From contig JBPCNX010000043.1 in assembly GCA_051000815.1 (NCBI GenBank), positions 1 to 64,000 on the forward strand: a stretch of 64,000 bases of DNA. The letters run 5' to 3'. Below are positions 25,199 to 33,784 of the stretch, in pieces (position 1 is the stretch's first letter; each line of letters opens with the position of its first letter). This DNA is from PSRF01 sp051000815 (GTDB lineage: Bacteria; Acidobacteriota; Blastocatellia; Pyrinomonadales; Pyrinomonadaceae). The notes under the pieces were generated by a model, which was not told where the DNA came from, made no database searches, and worked only from the letters and a program-made list of their open reading frames with translations. Made by a program: the position numbers and the translations under genes.

Positions 25199-26575
25199 TT
25201 AGTTCCGTAACGCGAGAGCCGCCTCTACCGCCCTTCCGGGAACTACTACACCCCATCCCTGCCTTTCGACTTCTATCCCGGAAACTCGTTCCGCAGTCTT
25301 AATGAGAATCCGTTTGACCTGTTGGGGCGTGAGACTCGGATTCGCTTCCAGCAGACACGCGATAGTTGAAGCGACAATCGGCGAAGAGAACGAGGTGCCA
25401 TCGACATACTTGTAGTGCTGGTTGATCACATTGCCTTCGTGCAGTTTTATTGTTATCAGCTGACGCAGAAGCGCTACCGGCAACCCGCGTGCTTCATACA
25501 AGTCGTTGTCGATCGTTTGATTAGTCTCGATGAGTTTTACCAATTCGTCATCGGTTGCGTTATCCAGTGCGGAATAGAGTCTAGCCTCAGCCGCGGTAGG
25601 CGTATGAGGCAGAATCGGCGCCGCTACCCAGATCGCAGGCGCAATCACCTCGGGTTTTTGCAGGCCATCGATCGTCGGTCCATACGAAGAGCGATACATG
25701 CCGCGACGGGCCCGGTCGAGAGAATTCTGATCGTCGAGTCCCCCCACGGAAATTGCCGACGGCGAACTGGCAGGCGGCAGCACCGGATGTTCCGGCGCCA
25801 TCCCCGCATTACCGACCGCACAAACCACAATCAACCCTTCGCACACCGCGCGTTCGACCGTCTTACATAACGAACTGCGGAAATAAGGCTGTTCGAAATC
25901 ACCGCCGGCTGAGATGTTAACGATCTGAATGTTGTGTTCTGCGCGATGATCGAGGACCCATTGCAGACCCTGCTCGATGTGTTTGTCGGGAATGTGCCCG
26001 GAGCGGCCAATCTTCACAAGTACGAGCTTCGCATCGGGCGCGATGCCGCGATAAAAACCTCTCGAAAGATGACCGTTGCCCGCCGCCACCACCGACGTCA
26101 TCATTCCGTGCCAGCTCGCCACGTCGCCAGTCTTCAACGATTCGCGATCCGCGTCGGGGTCAAAGATATTGTGGTACGCAACGATCCTGTTTGCCGGTTT
26201 GGTTAGGTCCGGATGGGCGTAGAAACCCGAGTCGAGAAACGCCATCGTCACGCCACGTCCGGTAAATCTTTCGTCAGCGCCCAGACGCAGCGGGGTCGGC
26301 AATACGTAACTCGTCTGGTCAAAGATAGCCCCGTGCGCATCGAGCTGGTTGCGAGCGCGTTTGAAAAGACCAATACAACGCGAACAAACGCCGGCGCTTT
26401 TGCCGGTGAGTGAATTGGCAGCGACGAGCGAGCGCAACGGATCGTCGAGCGCGGCGAGCGGGATCAAGCCGTCCTCAGAAATACGGCTGCATACAGGACA
26501 GGCTTCGATCAGAGAAGCCTTGCTAAGGTCGGTTAGCAGTTCTTTAGGAACGACTGTTTCTTTTGATTCAGACAT
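25199..26575 (-). CDS. S8 family subtilisin-like serine peptidase with Cys-pair N-terminus
   Basis: A 458-residue peptidase. The catalytic triad is complete: Asp115 (Phe-Leu-Asp-Ser-Gly), His156 (Trp-His-Gly-Met) and Ser395 (Gly-Thr-Ser-Phe-Ser-Ser-Pro). Before the catalytic domain, Cys26-x2-Cys29 and Cys64-x2-Cys67 form two CxxC pairs that could bind zinc. I see no signal peptide, so the enzyme is probably cytoplasmic. A roughly 60-residue insertion (about residues 325-385) separates the last strands from the Ser-bearing helix. The next gene downstream on the same strand is a small acidic ORF. Confidence 0.93.
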   Translation of the reverse strand: MSESKETVVPKELLTDLSKASLIEACPVCSRISEDGLIPLAALDDPLRSLVAANSLTGKSAGVCSRCIGLFKRARNQLDAHGAIFDQTSYVLPTPLRLGADERFTGRGVTMAFLDSGFYAHPDLTKPANRIVAYHNIFDPDADRESLKTGDVASWHGMMTSVVAAGNGHLSRGFYRGIAPDAKLVLVKIGRSGHIPDKHIEQGLQWVLDHRAEHNIQIVNISAGGDFEQPYFRSSLCKTVERAVCEGLIVVCAVGNAGMAPEHPVLPPASSPSAISVGGLDDQNSLDRARRGMYRSSYGPTIDGLQKPEVIAPAIWVAAPILPHTPTAAEARLYSALDNATDDELVKLIETNQTIDNDLYEARGLPVALLRQLITIKLHEGNVINQHYKYVDGTSFSSPIVASTIACLLEANPSLTPQQVKRILIKTAERVSGIEVERQGWGVVVPGRAVEAALALRN

Positions 26576-26609
26576 GTTTGTCGGTGGTAGCGAGTCTACT
26601 ATGATCTGG

Positions 26610-26712
26610 AAGAACTTAGAACTTTGTACTTTGAACTTAGTCCGATAGAGAACAATTCAATTAGAGATTGCGAACAAAGCACAAAGCTCCAAGTACGAAG
26701 TTCAAAGCTGCT
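26610..26712. repeat. imperfect inverted repeat, ACTTTGAACTT type
   Basis: The left arm (about 26610-26640) and the right arm (about 26677-26712) pair imperfectly. Both contain short repeats of AACTTTG. It lies between the divergently transcribed S8 peptidase and the next gene. A related structure is at 27240-27382. Confidence 0.55.
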
Positions 26713-26811
26713 CAAGATCCGGATGTTGCATTTGTGATTGGTTGGTGGCGAGTGTAAGGTATTGTTCCAGGAAAACGACAACACCAAAGAAGCCTTCGAG
26801 GAAATTTTTCC

Positions 26812-27240
26812 ATGGCTCAGGAACAAGCAAGCGTCGCCGATCTCTTTCGTCGCGCCCAGGAAATTCATCGCGAGAATTCGCAAACTTCTTACAAACAAAT
26901 CAAAGAGCAACTTTTGCGGGAGTATAAGGGCAAACCTTTTCCACCGCTTTACAACCTGACAATCCCTGAGCAGGATGCGCGCGCTCCGGAGGAGGATTGG
27001 TCGGCGGGTTTACCGCTCGTGCGACGCGGGATTCAGTTTCAGGATTGGGGAGAAATTGTTGACGGCATCGTGCTCAGTCTCGAACAGACTGAGAACTATG
27101 AAAAACAACGCGGCGCTGAGGGCACGCGTGACGACTGGCACGATCGATCGCGCGGTATTGAAGACGCGGAATCGAAGGCGGTAGGCAAGTGGATGCCGGA
27201 AGAGCTGATGAAGCTGGCGGAAAATCAAACGAAAAAATAG
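26812..27240 (+). CDS. conserved-looking hypothetical protein
   Basis: A 142-residue soluble, charged protein with no signal peptide, membrane segment or catalytic motif that I recognise. Composition is rich in Glu, Gln, Arg and Lys, with helices predicted by eye at residues 5-40 and 75-105. Repeats flank the gene on both sides, so it stands alone. ATG start at 26812. Confidence 0.65.
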   Translation: MAQEQASVADLFRRAQEIHRENSQTSYKQIKEQLLREYKGKPFPPLYNLTIPEQDARAPEEDWSAGLPLVRRGIQFQDWGEIVDGIVLSLEQTENYEKQRGAEGTRDDWHDRSRGIEDAESKAVGKWMPEELMKLAENQTKK

Positions 27241-27382
27241 GTCTTTGGCCTTTGAACTTTGTTCTTTGAACTTTGTTCTTTGTTCTTTGTTTGTGCAACC
27301 GAGATGAATTCTTACTTTCAAGTTGATTAAAACGACAAAGAAAGTTCTAAGTTCAAAAAACAAGGGCCTAAGACCTAAGACA
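27240..27382. repeat. imperfect inverted repeat with TTTGTTC tandem units
   Basis: The left arm (27240-27290) contains repeated CTTTGAACTTTGTTC-like units. The right arm (about 27334-27382) is an imperfect reverse complement. It directly follows the stop codon of the preceding gene and ends 4 bases before the next start. Confidence 0.55.
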
Positions 27383-27385
27383 AGA

Positions 27386-28069
27386 ATGGGTTTCCTTAAC
27401 AGTCTGCTACCAGATCCCAATTACCAGACCACCGATCCGCGCAAGCCTGAAGAGATCGCCGACGAAAGTGTAATCATCAGCCCCGACACGCGGCGCGAGA
27501 ACCGTATTCCACCTGGTCAGTCGCGCACAAAGAAGTGGCCAGTCCTCGACGCGCACGGTACGCCCGAGATCGATCTCGCCAACTGGAGTTTCGAAGTTGA
27601 CGGGCTTGTCGAGCATCCACAGCAATGGTCGCTCGATGAATTTATGCAACTGCCGGCGACAAAGGTCTACGCGGATTTTCATTGCGTCACGCGCTGGTCG
27701 CGTCTCGATAATGTTTGGGGCGGCGTCCCGACACGCGAGGTCGCCAAAATTGCCGGCGTCAAACCTGAGGCCAAATTTGTAATCGCCGCTGCATACGATT
27801 CGGGCTGGACTACGAACATCCCCCTCGAGTTTTTTCTCAACGAAGACTCTTTATTCGCCTGGTCTCATGATGGACTGCCCATCCCGCCCGAGCACGGCGG
27901 TCCCGTTCGATTGATTGTGCCGCAACTCTATGCCTGGAAGTCCGCGAAATGGATCAAAGGCGTGCGCTTCCTGGAACACGATCAGGCTGGGTACTGGGAA
28001 GAGGGCGGCTACCACATGCGCGGCAACCCCTGGACAGCCGGTGATGGCGAAAGATTTCGCTGGAGCTGA
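27386..28069 (+). CDS. sulfite-oxidase-like molybdopterin oxidoreductase
   Basis: A 227-residue single-domain member of the sulfite oxidase molybdopterin superfamily. The predicted molybdenum-ligating Cys100 sits in Asp-Phe-His-Cys-Val-Thr-Arg-Trp-Ser. The domain ends with Glu-His-Gly-Gly-Pro-Val-Arg and Gly-Tyr-His-x-Arg-Gly-Asn-Pro-Trp, typical of the small cytoplasmic branch. I see no twin-arginine leader and no partner cytochrome b gene of the MsrP/MsrQ system. The ATG at 27386 is preferred over an upstream TTG inside the repeat. The natural substrate is unknown. Confidence 0.9.
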   Translation: MGFLNSLLPDPNYQTTDPRKPEEIADESVIISPDTRRENRIPPGQSRTKKWPVLDAHGTPEIDLANWSFEVDGLVEHPQQWSLDEFMQLPATKVYADFHCVTRWSRLDNVWGGVPTREVAKIAGVKPEAKFVIAAAYDSGWTTNIPLEFFLNEDSLFAWSHDGLPIPPEHGGPVRLIVPQLYAWKSAKWIKGVRFLEHDQAGYWEEGGYHMRGNPWTAGDGERFRWS

Positions 28070-28078
28070 TCCAAGAGG

Positions 28079-28230
28079 AGTATCCGCAGATTACGCAGAT
28101 GACACCGATTAGGATCTTAACGTTAAGTCGCTGAGTCTTGCCGAACTGTTCCTGCAGTTTTGTGAATCTGTGAAATCTGCGTAATCTGCGGATACTAGTT
28201 GTTTTGTGACTCTGCGTAATCTGCGGATAG
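28079..28230. repeat. inverted repeat, TCCGCAGATTACGCAGA type
   Basis: Arms at 28079-28099 and 28176-28196 are exact reverse complements by eye. A further copy of the right-arm unit is at 28211-28230. The same kind of element, with other bases, appears at 31369-31476 and at the ends of the unit 33092-33772. Confidence 0.8.
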
Positions 28231-28236
28231 TAAATT

Positions 28237-29739
28237 TTGAGTTCAACCACACCTAAAGACGCCGCCGCTGTAATTCTGCTTCGGCCCAACTCCAATCCCG
28301 AAAATCCCGAAGTTTTTTTGGTTCGCCGCAGCGAGAAGCTGGCCTTCCTCGGAGGCTTCCACGCTTTTCCCGGCGGGCAATTCGATGCGTCCGATGCTGA
28401 CACTCCGGTGGACAACTGCGACGATCAGCAAACCCGTGCGGCAATTAGCGCTGCCGCCCGCGAGTTGTTTGAAGAACTTGGTGTGCTGGCGGTGCGCGGC
28501 GGCGAGCCACTGACAAAGGGTCAACGAGAGTCGCTGCTTGATGACCTCACTTCACAAAGAATGTCCTGGTCGCAGCTGCTGGATCACTACGGTCTTCGCC
28601 TTGATGCCGCTGACTTTACTTTTGCGGGTCGCTGGCTAACACCGCCCTTTAGTGCCCGCCGTTTTGATACCTGGTTTTTTCTGGTCAACTGTCCTCACAA
28701 GCAACAGCCCCAGGTAATTCCCGGAGAACTTGAGTCGGGAGAATGGATCTGGGCGCGCGAGGCTTTTGCCCGGTGGCAGCGCTCGGAGATTCTCGCGGTG
28801 CCGCCAACGCTTCACGCTTTGCAAACCCTCGCCGCGGGTGTCACTCCGAATTTGATCGAACGATTTGTAGCAACTCCCAATGCTCACGGCGAACCGGTTC
28901 GGCGCATCGAGTTTCGCCCCAACTACATTTGCTTTCCGGTCCGCACGCCAACCAAACCACCAGCGACGCACACCAACTGTTACCTGATCTACACCTCGCG
29001 TGAAGTGTTGGTGATTGATCCAGGTTCACCTTACGAAGAAGAGCAACAAGCTTTAGCGGCTTGTGTTGCAGACCTGGTTTGTGAAGGTCGTTCGGTCCGG
29101 GAGATCGTACTTACCCACATGCATCCCGATCACGTCGGCGGTGTCAAAGCGCTGCAAGCCACGGTGGGCGGAACGTTGAGAGTGGCTGCGCATCGGCTGA
29201 CCGCTGAACCGCTCAAGGGATCGACTGAGGTCGATCGGTTGATAGAAGACGAAGACATCATTAGGCTCGACGGTGCGCCGGAGATCAGTCTGCGGGCCAT
29301 GCACACGCCCGGTCACGCCCGTGGACATCTTTGCTTTTACGAAGAGCGCACCGGAACCCTGATCTCTGGTGACAACATCGTTGGCCTGGGCTCGGTGCTC
29401 ATCGATCCGCCGGAAGGCAATATGCGCGACTATCTAGATTCGCTCGAGCGGATGCGCGCGCTTCCGAACCTGTCGGTGATCTTCGGCGGCCACGGTCCGG
29501 CCATCGGCAATCCTTACAGCAAGATTAATGAGTACATTTCCCACAGGCTCGAGCGCGAAGCGAACATTCTCAAGGCGATCCGCGAGGGCGCCGCGACGCC
29601 TCCGGAGATCGTGGCTCGTGTTTACACTGACGTGTCGCCCAAGGTTCATGCAATGGCAGAACGCGCTGTGATGGCTCATTTGGAAAAGCTGAAAGCGGAT
29701 GGCCTGGTGCAGCAAGAGCAGGGTCGTTGGCAGCCCTGA
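28237..29739 (+). CDS. NUDIX hydrolase - metallo-beta-lactamase fusion protein
   Basis: A 500-residue two-enzyme protein starting at a TTG. Residues 1-230 are a NUDIX domain: Phe-Pro-Gly-Gly (44-47), then Arg-Glu-Leu-Phe-Glu-Glu-Leu-Gly (75-82). A long insertion lies inside the NUDIX box, as in coenzyme-A-type NUDIX proteins. Residues about 240-430 are a metallo-beta-lactamase fold with His294-x-His296-x-Asp298-His299, a second-metal His in Thr-Pro-Gly-His, and Ser-Gly-Asp. The C-terminal 70 residues look like a winged helix, as in LACTB2-type proteins. The substrates are unknown; hydrolysis of a nucleoside diphosphate derivative followed by a thioester or phosphoester is an inference. Confidence 0.88.
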   Translation: MSSTTPKDAAAVILLRPNSNPENPEVFLVRRSEKLAFLGGFHAFPGGQFDASDADTPVDNCDDQQTRAAISAAARELFEELGVLAVRGGEPLTKGQRESLLDDLTSQRMSWSQLLDHYGLRLDAADFTFAGRWLTPPFSARRFDTWFFLVNCPHKQQPQVIPGELESGEWIWAREAFARWQRSEILAVPPTLHALQTLAAGVTPNLIERFVATPNAHGEPVRRIEFRPNYICFPVRTPTKPPATHTNCYLIYTSREVLVIDPGSPYEEEQQALAACVADLVCEGRSVREIVLTHMHPDHVGGVKALQATVGGTLRVAAHRLTAEPLKGSTEVDRLIEDEDIIRLDGAPEISLRAMHTPGHARGHLCFYEERTGTLISGDNIVGLGSVLIDPPEGNMRDYLDSLERMRALPNLSVIFGGHGPAIGNPYSKINEYISHRLEREANILKAIREGAATPPEIVARVYTDVSPKVHAMAERAVMAHLEKLKADGLVQQEQGRWQP

Positions 29740-29848
29740 TAGGCTTTTCATCCTCAAACTTTCGTTTATTTTGCGCGGTCCTTCGTTTAGAATCTCAGTG
29801 CTCCGAACACTCCCCGTTGCAATATCACTCGTGATCAAAAGGAATCTG

Positions 29849-31360
29849 ATGTCAAAGATAAAGAACACAGCCGCTGCTCTACTCATAGCATCGTTGGCCT
29901 TCACAAGAGCCGTCGCCGAAGACTGGTCACAGTTTCGGGGACCAAACGGAAGCGGTGTTTCGGCGACGACAGGTTTGCCCGTCGAGTTTGGTCCGGAGAA
30001 AAACGTTGTTTGGAAGACGGCGTTACCACCGGGGCATTCGTCGCCGGTACTGACGAGCAATCGGGTGTTTGTTACTGCGTATGCGAGGGTTGATGCGCGC
30101 GCAAAGGAACGCGCGCACGCCAGGCAGGCGAGCCCAATCGAAAAAGAGAACTATAAACTTCTCGTCATCGCTCTCGATCGGCAGACTGGAAAAATACTCT
30201 GGCAACGCGAAGTGCCGCGGACGATTACCGGGCGGTTGCAGAACGTTAACGACCCGGCTTCGCCAAGCCCAGTGACCGACGGCACGAATGTCTACGTCTT
30301 CTTTCAGGAGTTTGGGCTAATCTCTTACAACGCCGCCGGCAAAGAGCGTTGGCGGCGCCCGCTCGGACCGTTCAATATGTTCTACGGCTTTGGTGCCTCA
30401 CCCATTCTCGTGGACGACAAAGTGATCCTGCCGGTCGATCAAGACAGCCCGAGTTCATACCTGATAGCGGTCGATAAAAATAGCGGACGCGTGCGATGGA
30501 AGGTTGACCGGCCCGTGGTCATCTCCGGTTACTCGACGCCGATCGTTTATCAACCGAAACAGGGGCCGAAGCAGATTGTTATTCCGGAATCGTTCCAGCT
30601 CTCAGCTTACTCGGTCGTCGATGGAAAGCGAGTCTGGTGGGTGCGCGGCCTCACGTGCGAAATGAAATCGATTGCCAGCAACGACGGCGAATATCTGTTC
30701 ATTAACGGCTGGGGCTTTCCGCAAAATCAACCCGGACAGCAAGTCGCGACGATTCCGTGGGAGGAGGCGCTGCCCAAATACGACAAGAATGGCGATCGTC
30801 AGATCGCGAAGACTGAAATCCCAAGCGCCGCCACGGAGAAGATGGACAAGATGTTGAGCTCGGCCTTTGAGGCGTTTGACATGAATCGCGATGAGAAGTT
30901 GAACACGAAAGACTGGGAAGTGTTCCGTGCGATGATGGCGTCCGAGAATGGTCTGTTGGCGATAAAGATGGGAGGGCAGGGCGATCAAACCGCCACCGCG
31001 ATCCGTTGGCGCTATACCAAACCGGTGCCGCAAGTTCCCTCCACGCTTCTCTACAAGGGCGTGCTCTACATGATCAACGACAGCGGCATTCTGATCTCGT
31101 TTGACCCGGTGACGGGTAATGTGATCAAACAGGGACGCCTCCACGGGGCCATTGATAAATACTTTTCGTCGCCTGTCGCAGCTGACGACAAAGTCTTCCT
31201 GATCGGCCAGGCGGGCCAAGTGTCTGTGTTAAAGGCGGCGGGTGAGTGGGAGGTACTCAAGGTGAATGAGTTGGACGATGAGTGCTTCGCGACCCCGGCG
31301 ATTGCCGATGGAAGGATGTACATCAGGACACGAAGTGCGTTGTATTGTTTTGGAATATAA
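29849..31360 (+). CDS. exported PQQ-type beta-propeller protein with EF-hands
   Basis: A 503-residue protein from the ATG at 29849, preceded by AAAAGGA. A signal peptide ends Ala-Val-Ala near residue 23. Trp-Ser-Gln-Phe-Arg-Gly-Pro-Asn-Gly is the usual opening of PQQ/BamB-like propeller proteins. Blade ends such as Gly-Lys-Ile-Leu-Trp-Gln and Gly-Arg-Val-Arg-Trp-Lys recur. Two EF-hand loops (Asp-Lys-Asn-Gly-Asp near residue 310 and Asp-Met-Asn-Arg-Asp near 350) are inserted between blades and suggest calcium binding. It is not a clear PQQ dehydrogenase. Confidence 0.88.
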   Translation: MSKIKNTAAALLIASLAFTRAVAEDWSQFRGPNGSGVSATTGLPVEFGPEKNVVWKTALPPGHSSPVLTSNRVFVTAYARVDARAKERAHARQASPIEKENYKLLVIALDRQTGKILWQREVPRTITGRLQNVNDPASPSPVTDGTNVYVFFQEFGLISYNAAGKERWRRPLGPFNMFYGFGASPILVDDKVILPVDQDSPSSYLIAVDKNSGRVRWKVDRPVVISGYSTPIVYQPKQGPKQIVIPESFQLSAYSVVDGKRVWWVRGLTCEMKSIASNDGEYLFINGWGFPQNQPGQQVATIPWEEALPKYDKNGDRQIAKTEIPSAATEKMDKMLSSAFEAFDMNRDEKLNTKDWEVFRAMMASENGLLAIKMGGQGDQTATAIRWRYTKPVPQVPSTLLYKGVLYMINDSGILISFDPVTGNVIKQGRLHGAIDKYFSSPVAADDKVFLIGQAGQVSVLKAAGEWEVLKVNELDDECFATPAIADGRMYIRTRSALYCFGI

Positions 31361-31368
31361 GCCTCAGT

Positions 31369-31476
31369 CATCCACAGACACACTGATTACACAGATTCAA
31401 ACCTCACGAATCTAATTACGACAGATTGTCTATAGAAGCTTCTGTGAATCTGCGGAATCTGTGGAATCTGTGGATG
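31369..31476. repeat. inverted repeat, CATCCACAGATT type
   Basis: The left arm (31369-31397) and right arm (31447-31476) pair with a few gaps; the right arm has three short direct units of AATCTGTGG. It lies in the 252-bp gap between the propeller gene and the ATPase gene. It resembles 28079-28230 in design. Confidence 0.65.
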
Positions 31477-31612
31477 CCTAAGAGTCTTTTCCGATCAAAC
31501 GTATTAAGATAGAAAATCGTTTCGAGTTCAGAGTTCCGGATTCCGAGTCAACACCTCGGACCGGAACCGACACCTGATACCCGAAACCCCATCCCAGGCA
31601 CAAGGTGTTTTA

Positions 31613-33082
31613 ATGCAACTACCCGTAACACTCGGTGAACTAAAGCAAAGTGGTTATCAAAACGTATCAGTCAAAGATGAGCTCCGCGCGAACCTCATCA
31701 GAAAGCTGCGCGCCGGCGAAACACTTTTTCCCGGCATCGTCGGTTACAGCGAAACGGTAATCCCCCAGCTCGTTAACGCAATTCTCGCACGTCATAACAT
31801 CATTCTCCTGGGCCTCCGCGGACAAGCCAAAAGCCGCATCATCCGGCAACTGACTGAACTGCTCAATGAACGGATCCCGATCATTGCCGGCTCGGAGGTA
31901 AACGACAATCCACTTCAACCGATCTCCGCTTATGGGCGGCAACAGCTCGAAACCCATGGCGACGTAACGCCGCTTACCTGGATCGATCGCGATGCGCGTT
32001 TTGTGGAAAAGCTGGCAACTCCTGACGTCACGATTGCAGACATCATCGGCGACGTTGATCCCATCAAGGCTGCGAAGGGCGGACACCTGCTCAGCGATGA
32101 ACTGACGATTCATTACGGTCTGCTGCCGCGCGCGAATCGCGGTATCTTCGCCATCAACGAACTGCCGGATCTCGCCGGCAAGATTCAGGTGGGGCTTTTC
32201 AACATCATGCAGGAAGGCGACGTGCAGATTAAGGGTTATCCGGTACGCCTGCCGCTCGATGTCATGCTCGTCTTCTCCGCCAATCCCGAGGACTACACGG
32301 CCCGCGGCAAGATCATTACTCCTCTAAAGGATCGTATCGGCGCCGAGATCACGACCCACTACCCTGCAGAATTGCCCACCGCAATTCAAATAACTCGACA
32401 GGAAGCGTGGGTCGAGCGCGACGGCTGGAAGGAACAGTTGCAGATTCCGGAATTCGTTCGCGAAGTAGTCGAACAAATTGCTTTTGAGGCGCGCGACGAT
32501 CAGCGCATCGACAAACATTCCGGCGTCTCTCAGCGACTGCCAATCACCGTGATCGAGTCGGTAATTTCCAACGCCGAGCGGCGGGCGCTGGTAACCGGCG
32601 AGAAGGAAATTGTGCCGCGTGTTTCCGATATTTATGCCGCGATCCCCTCGATGACCGGGAAAATCGAACTGGAATATGAGGGTGAACAGATTGGCGCGCA
32701 GCGGATCGCGAAAGACTTGATCAAGCGCGCGGCAGGCGAAATATTCAACGGCTATTTTGTGGGAATCGACTTCGCGCGCACGGTGCAATGGTTTGACGCC
32801 GGCAATAACCTGAGGCTCGCGGACACTGCTTCGGCAACCGAATGTCGGCGTTTGCTGGAGGCGGTTCCGGAATTGCTCGAAACGGCGTTGATTCCCTTTG
32901 ACATCAAACAGTCGGACAAGGCCGAGGTGGTCGCGGCATGTGAACTTGTGTTGGAAGGTCTATACGCGGAGAACAAGATCAGCCGCAATGAAGAGGGTGG
33001 CTACACGGCGGTAACGAAAGCGAAAAAAGATCGCCGCGGCATGATCTATGACGATCTAACGGAGACGGGAAAGTACAGCTAG
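31613..33082 (+). CDS. MoxR/ChlI-like AAA+ ATPase
   Basis: A 489-residue AAA+ protein of the magnesium-chelatase subunit I/MoxR clade. Walker A is Gly-Leu-Arg-Gly-Gln-Ala-Lys-Ser at residues 67-74, slightly unusual. Walker B-like Gly-Ile-Phe-Ala-Ile-Asn-Glu-Leu and the sensor region Phe-Ser-Ala-Asn-Pro-Glu-Asp follow. The VWA protein at 33785-35107, in the same direction, is the probable partner. No bch/chl pigment genes are seen, so the pair is more likely a MoxR-VWA chaperone that inserts cofactors or remodels complexes. Confidence 0.9.
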   Translation: MQLPVTLGELKQSGYQNVSVKDELRANLIRKLRAGETLFPGIVGYSETVIPQLVNAILARHNIILLGLRGQAKSRIIRQLTELLNERIPIIAGSEVNDNPLQPISAYGRQQLETHGDVTPLTWIDRDARFVEKLATPDVTIADIIGDVDPIKAAKGGHLLSDELTIHYGLLPRANRGIFAINELPDLAGKIQVGLFNIMQEGDVQIKGYPVRLPLDVMLVFSANPEDYTARGKIITPLKDRIGAEITTHYPAELPTAIQITRQEAWVERDGWKEQLQIPEFVREVVEQIAFEARDDQRIDKHSGVSQRLPITVIESVISNAERRALVTGEKEIVPRVSDIYAAIPSMTGKIELEYEGEQIGAQRIAKDLIKRAAGEIFNGYFVGIDFARTVQWFDAGNNLRLADTASATECRRLLEAVPELLETALIPFDIKQSDKAEVVAACELVLEGLYAENKISRNEEGGYTAVTKAKKDRRGMIYDDLTETGKYS

Positions 33083-33091
33083 GAACTTTGG

Positions 33092-33772
33092 GCCGCGGAT
33101 AAACGCGGATAACACGGATCTGAAAGGCAATACAAACAAATCAGCGGAAATGGAGTCGGTTTGAAAAGCAGAAACCTCACCTGCTAAGGAGCCTCACATG
33201 AATAACGGAAGCGCTCTCAAACACCGGGAGCTGACACAGAAAGTCATTGGTGTTTTTTTTGAAGTTTACAATGAGCTAGGGCACGGGTTTCTGGAATCAG
33301 TTTATCAGCGGGCTTTCGAACTCGCGCTGATAGCCAAAGGACTCGCCGTTTGCAGGAAGATTGAAGTCCCAGTTTGGTTTCGGGGTGAGAAAATCGGCGA
33401 TTTTGAGGCAGCCGTTCTTGTTGAGAGTCTATTACTCCTGGAATTGAAAGCTGTTCGATGTCTCGACGCAGCCCATGAAGCCCAATTGTTGAACTACCTG
33501 CGAGCCACCGACGTGGAAGTCGGAATTTTGTTTAACTTTGGAGTGAAACCCGAGTTCAAGAGGTTTGCATTCGAGAATTCTCGCAAGCAGCGAAGAGATA
33601 AACCTGGCTTGTTGAGTTCTTTGCTTGAACCGGAGGGCGCGGACAACAGGTAGCGAATTTGACTCTTGAAAATGGCTTCAATGTTATCGGAGTCTGGTTT
33701 TTGATCGGTTATGTTTTGGTTTCTGGTTTTGGTATTTGGTCTGATCCGCGTTTTTCCGCGTGCATCCGCGGC
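33092..33772. mobile_element. 681-bp inverted-repeat unit carrying a GxxExxY gene
   Basis: The left end (33092-33119) and right end (33744-33772) are reverse complements over about 28 bases with few mismatches, and both contain internal CGCGGAT units. The only gene between them is the GxxExxY gene. The unit interrupts the space between the ATPase and VWA genes. No transposase is present, so if it moves, it would need enzymes in trans. Its mobile nature is an inference. Confidence 0.5.
33198..33653 (+). CDS. GxxExxY protein, possibly nuclease-inactive
   Basis: A 151-residue member of the GxxExxY family, named for Gly-His-Gly-Phe-Leu-Glu-Ser-Val-Tyr (residues about 28-37). The family has a PD-(D/E)xK-like core. 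Here the Glu-Leu-Lys (ELK) part is intact, but the preceding position that is usually Asp in the 'Ala-Asp-Leu-Leu-Val' strand is Ala-Val-Leu-Val, so catalytic metal binding may be lost. Function of the family is unknown. The gene lies alone within the inverted-repeat unit 33092-33772. Confidence 0.85.
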   Translation: MNNGSALKHRELTQKVIGVFFEVYNELGHGFLESVYQRAFELALIAKGLAVCRKIEVPVWFRGEKIGDFEAAVLVESLLLLELKAVRCLDAAHEAQLLNYLRATDVEVGILFNFGVKPEFKRFAFENSRKQRRDKPGLLSSLLEPEGADNR

Positions 33773-33784
33773 TGAATCAGCTTT

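Noticed and set aside
29434..31219. Two long antisense frames (208 and 205 codons) over the NUDIX and propeller genes
   Set aside because: The sense-strand proteins have clear domains and the antisense products show none.
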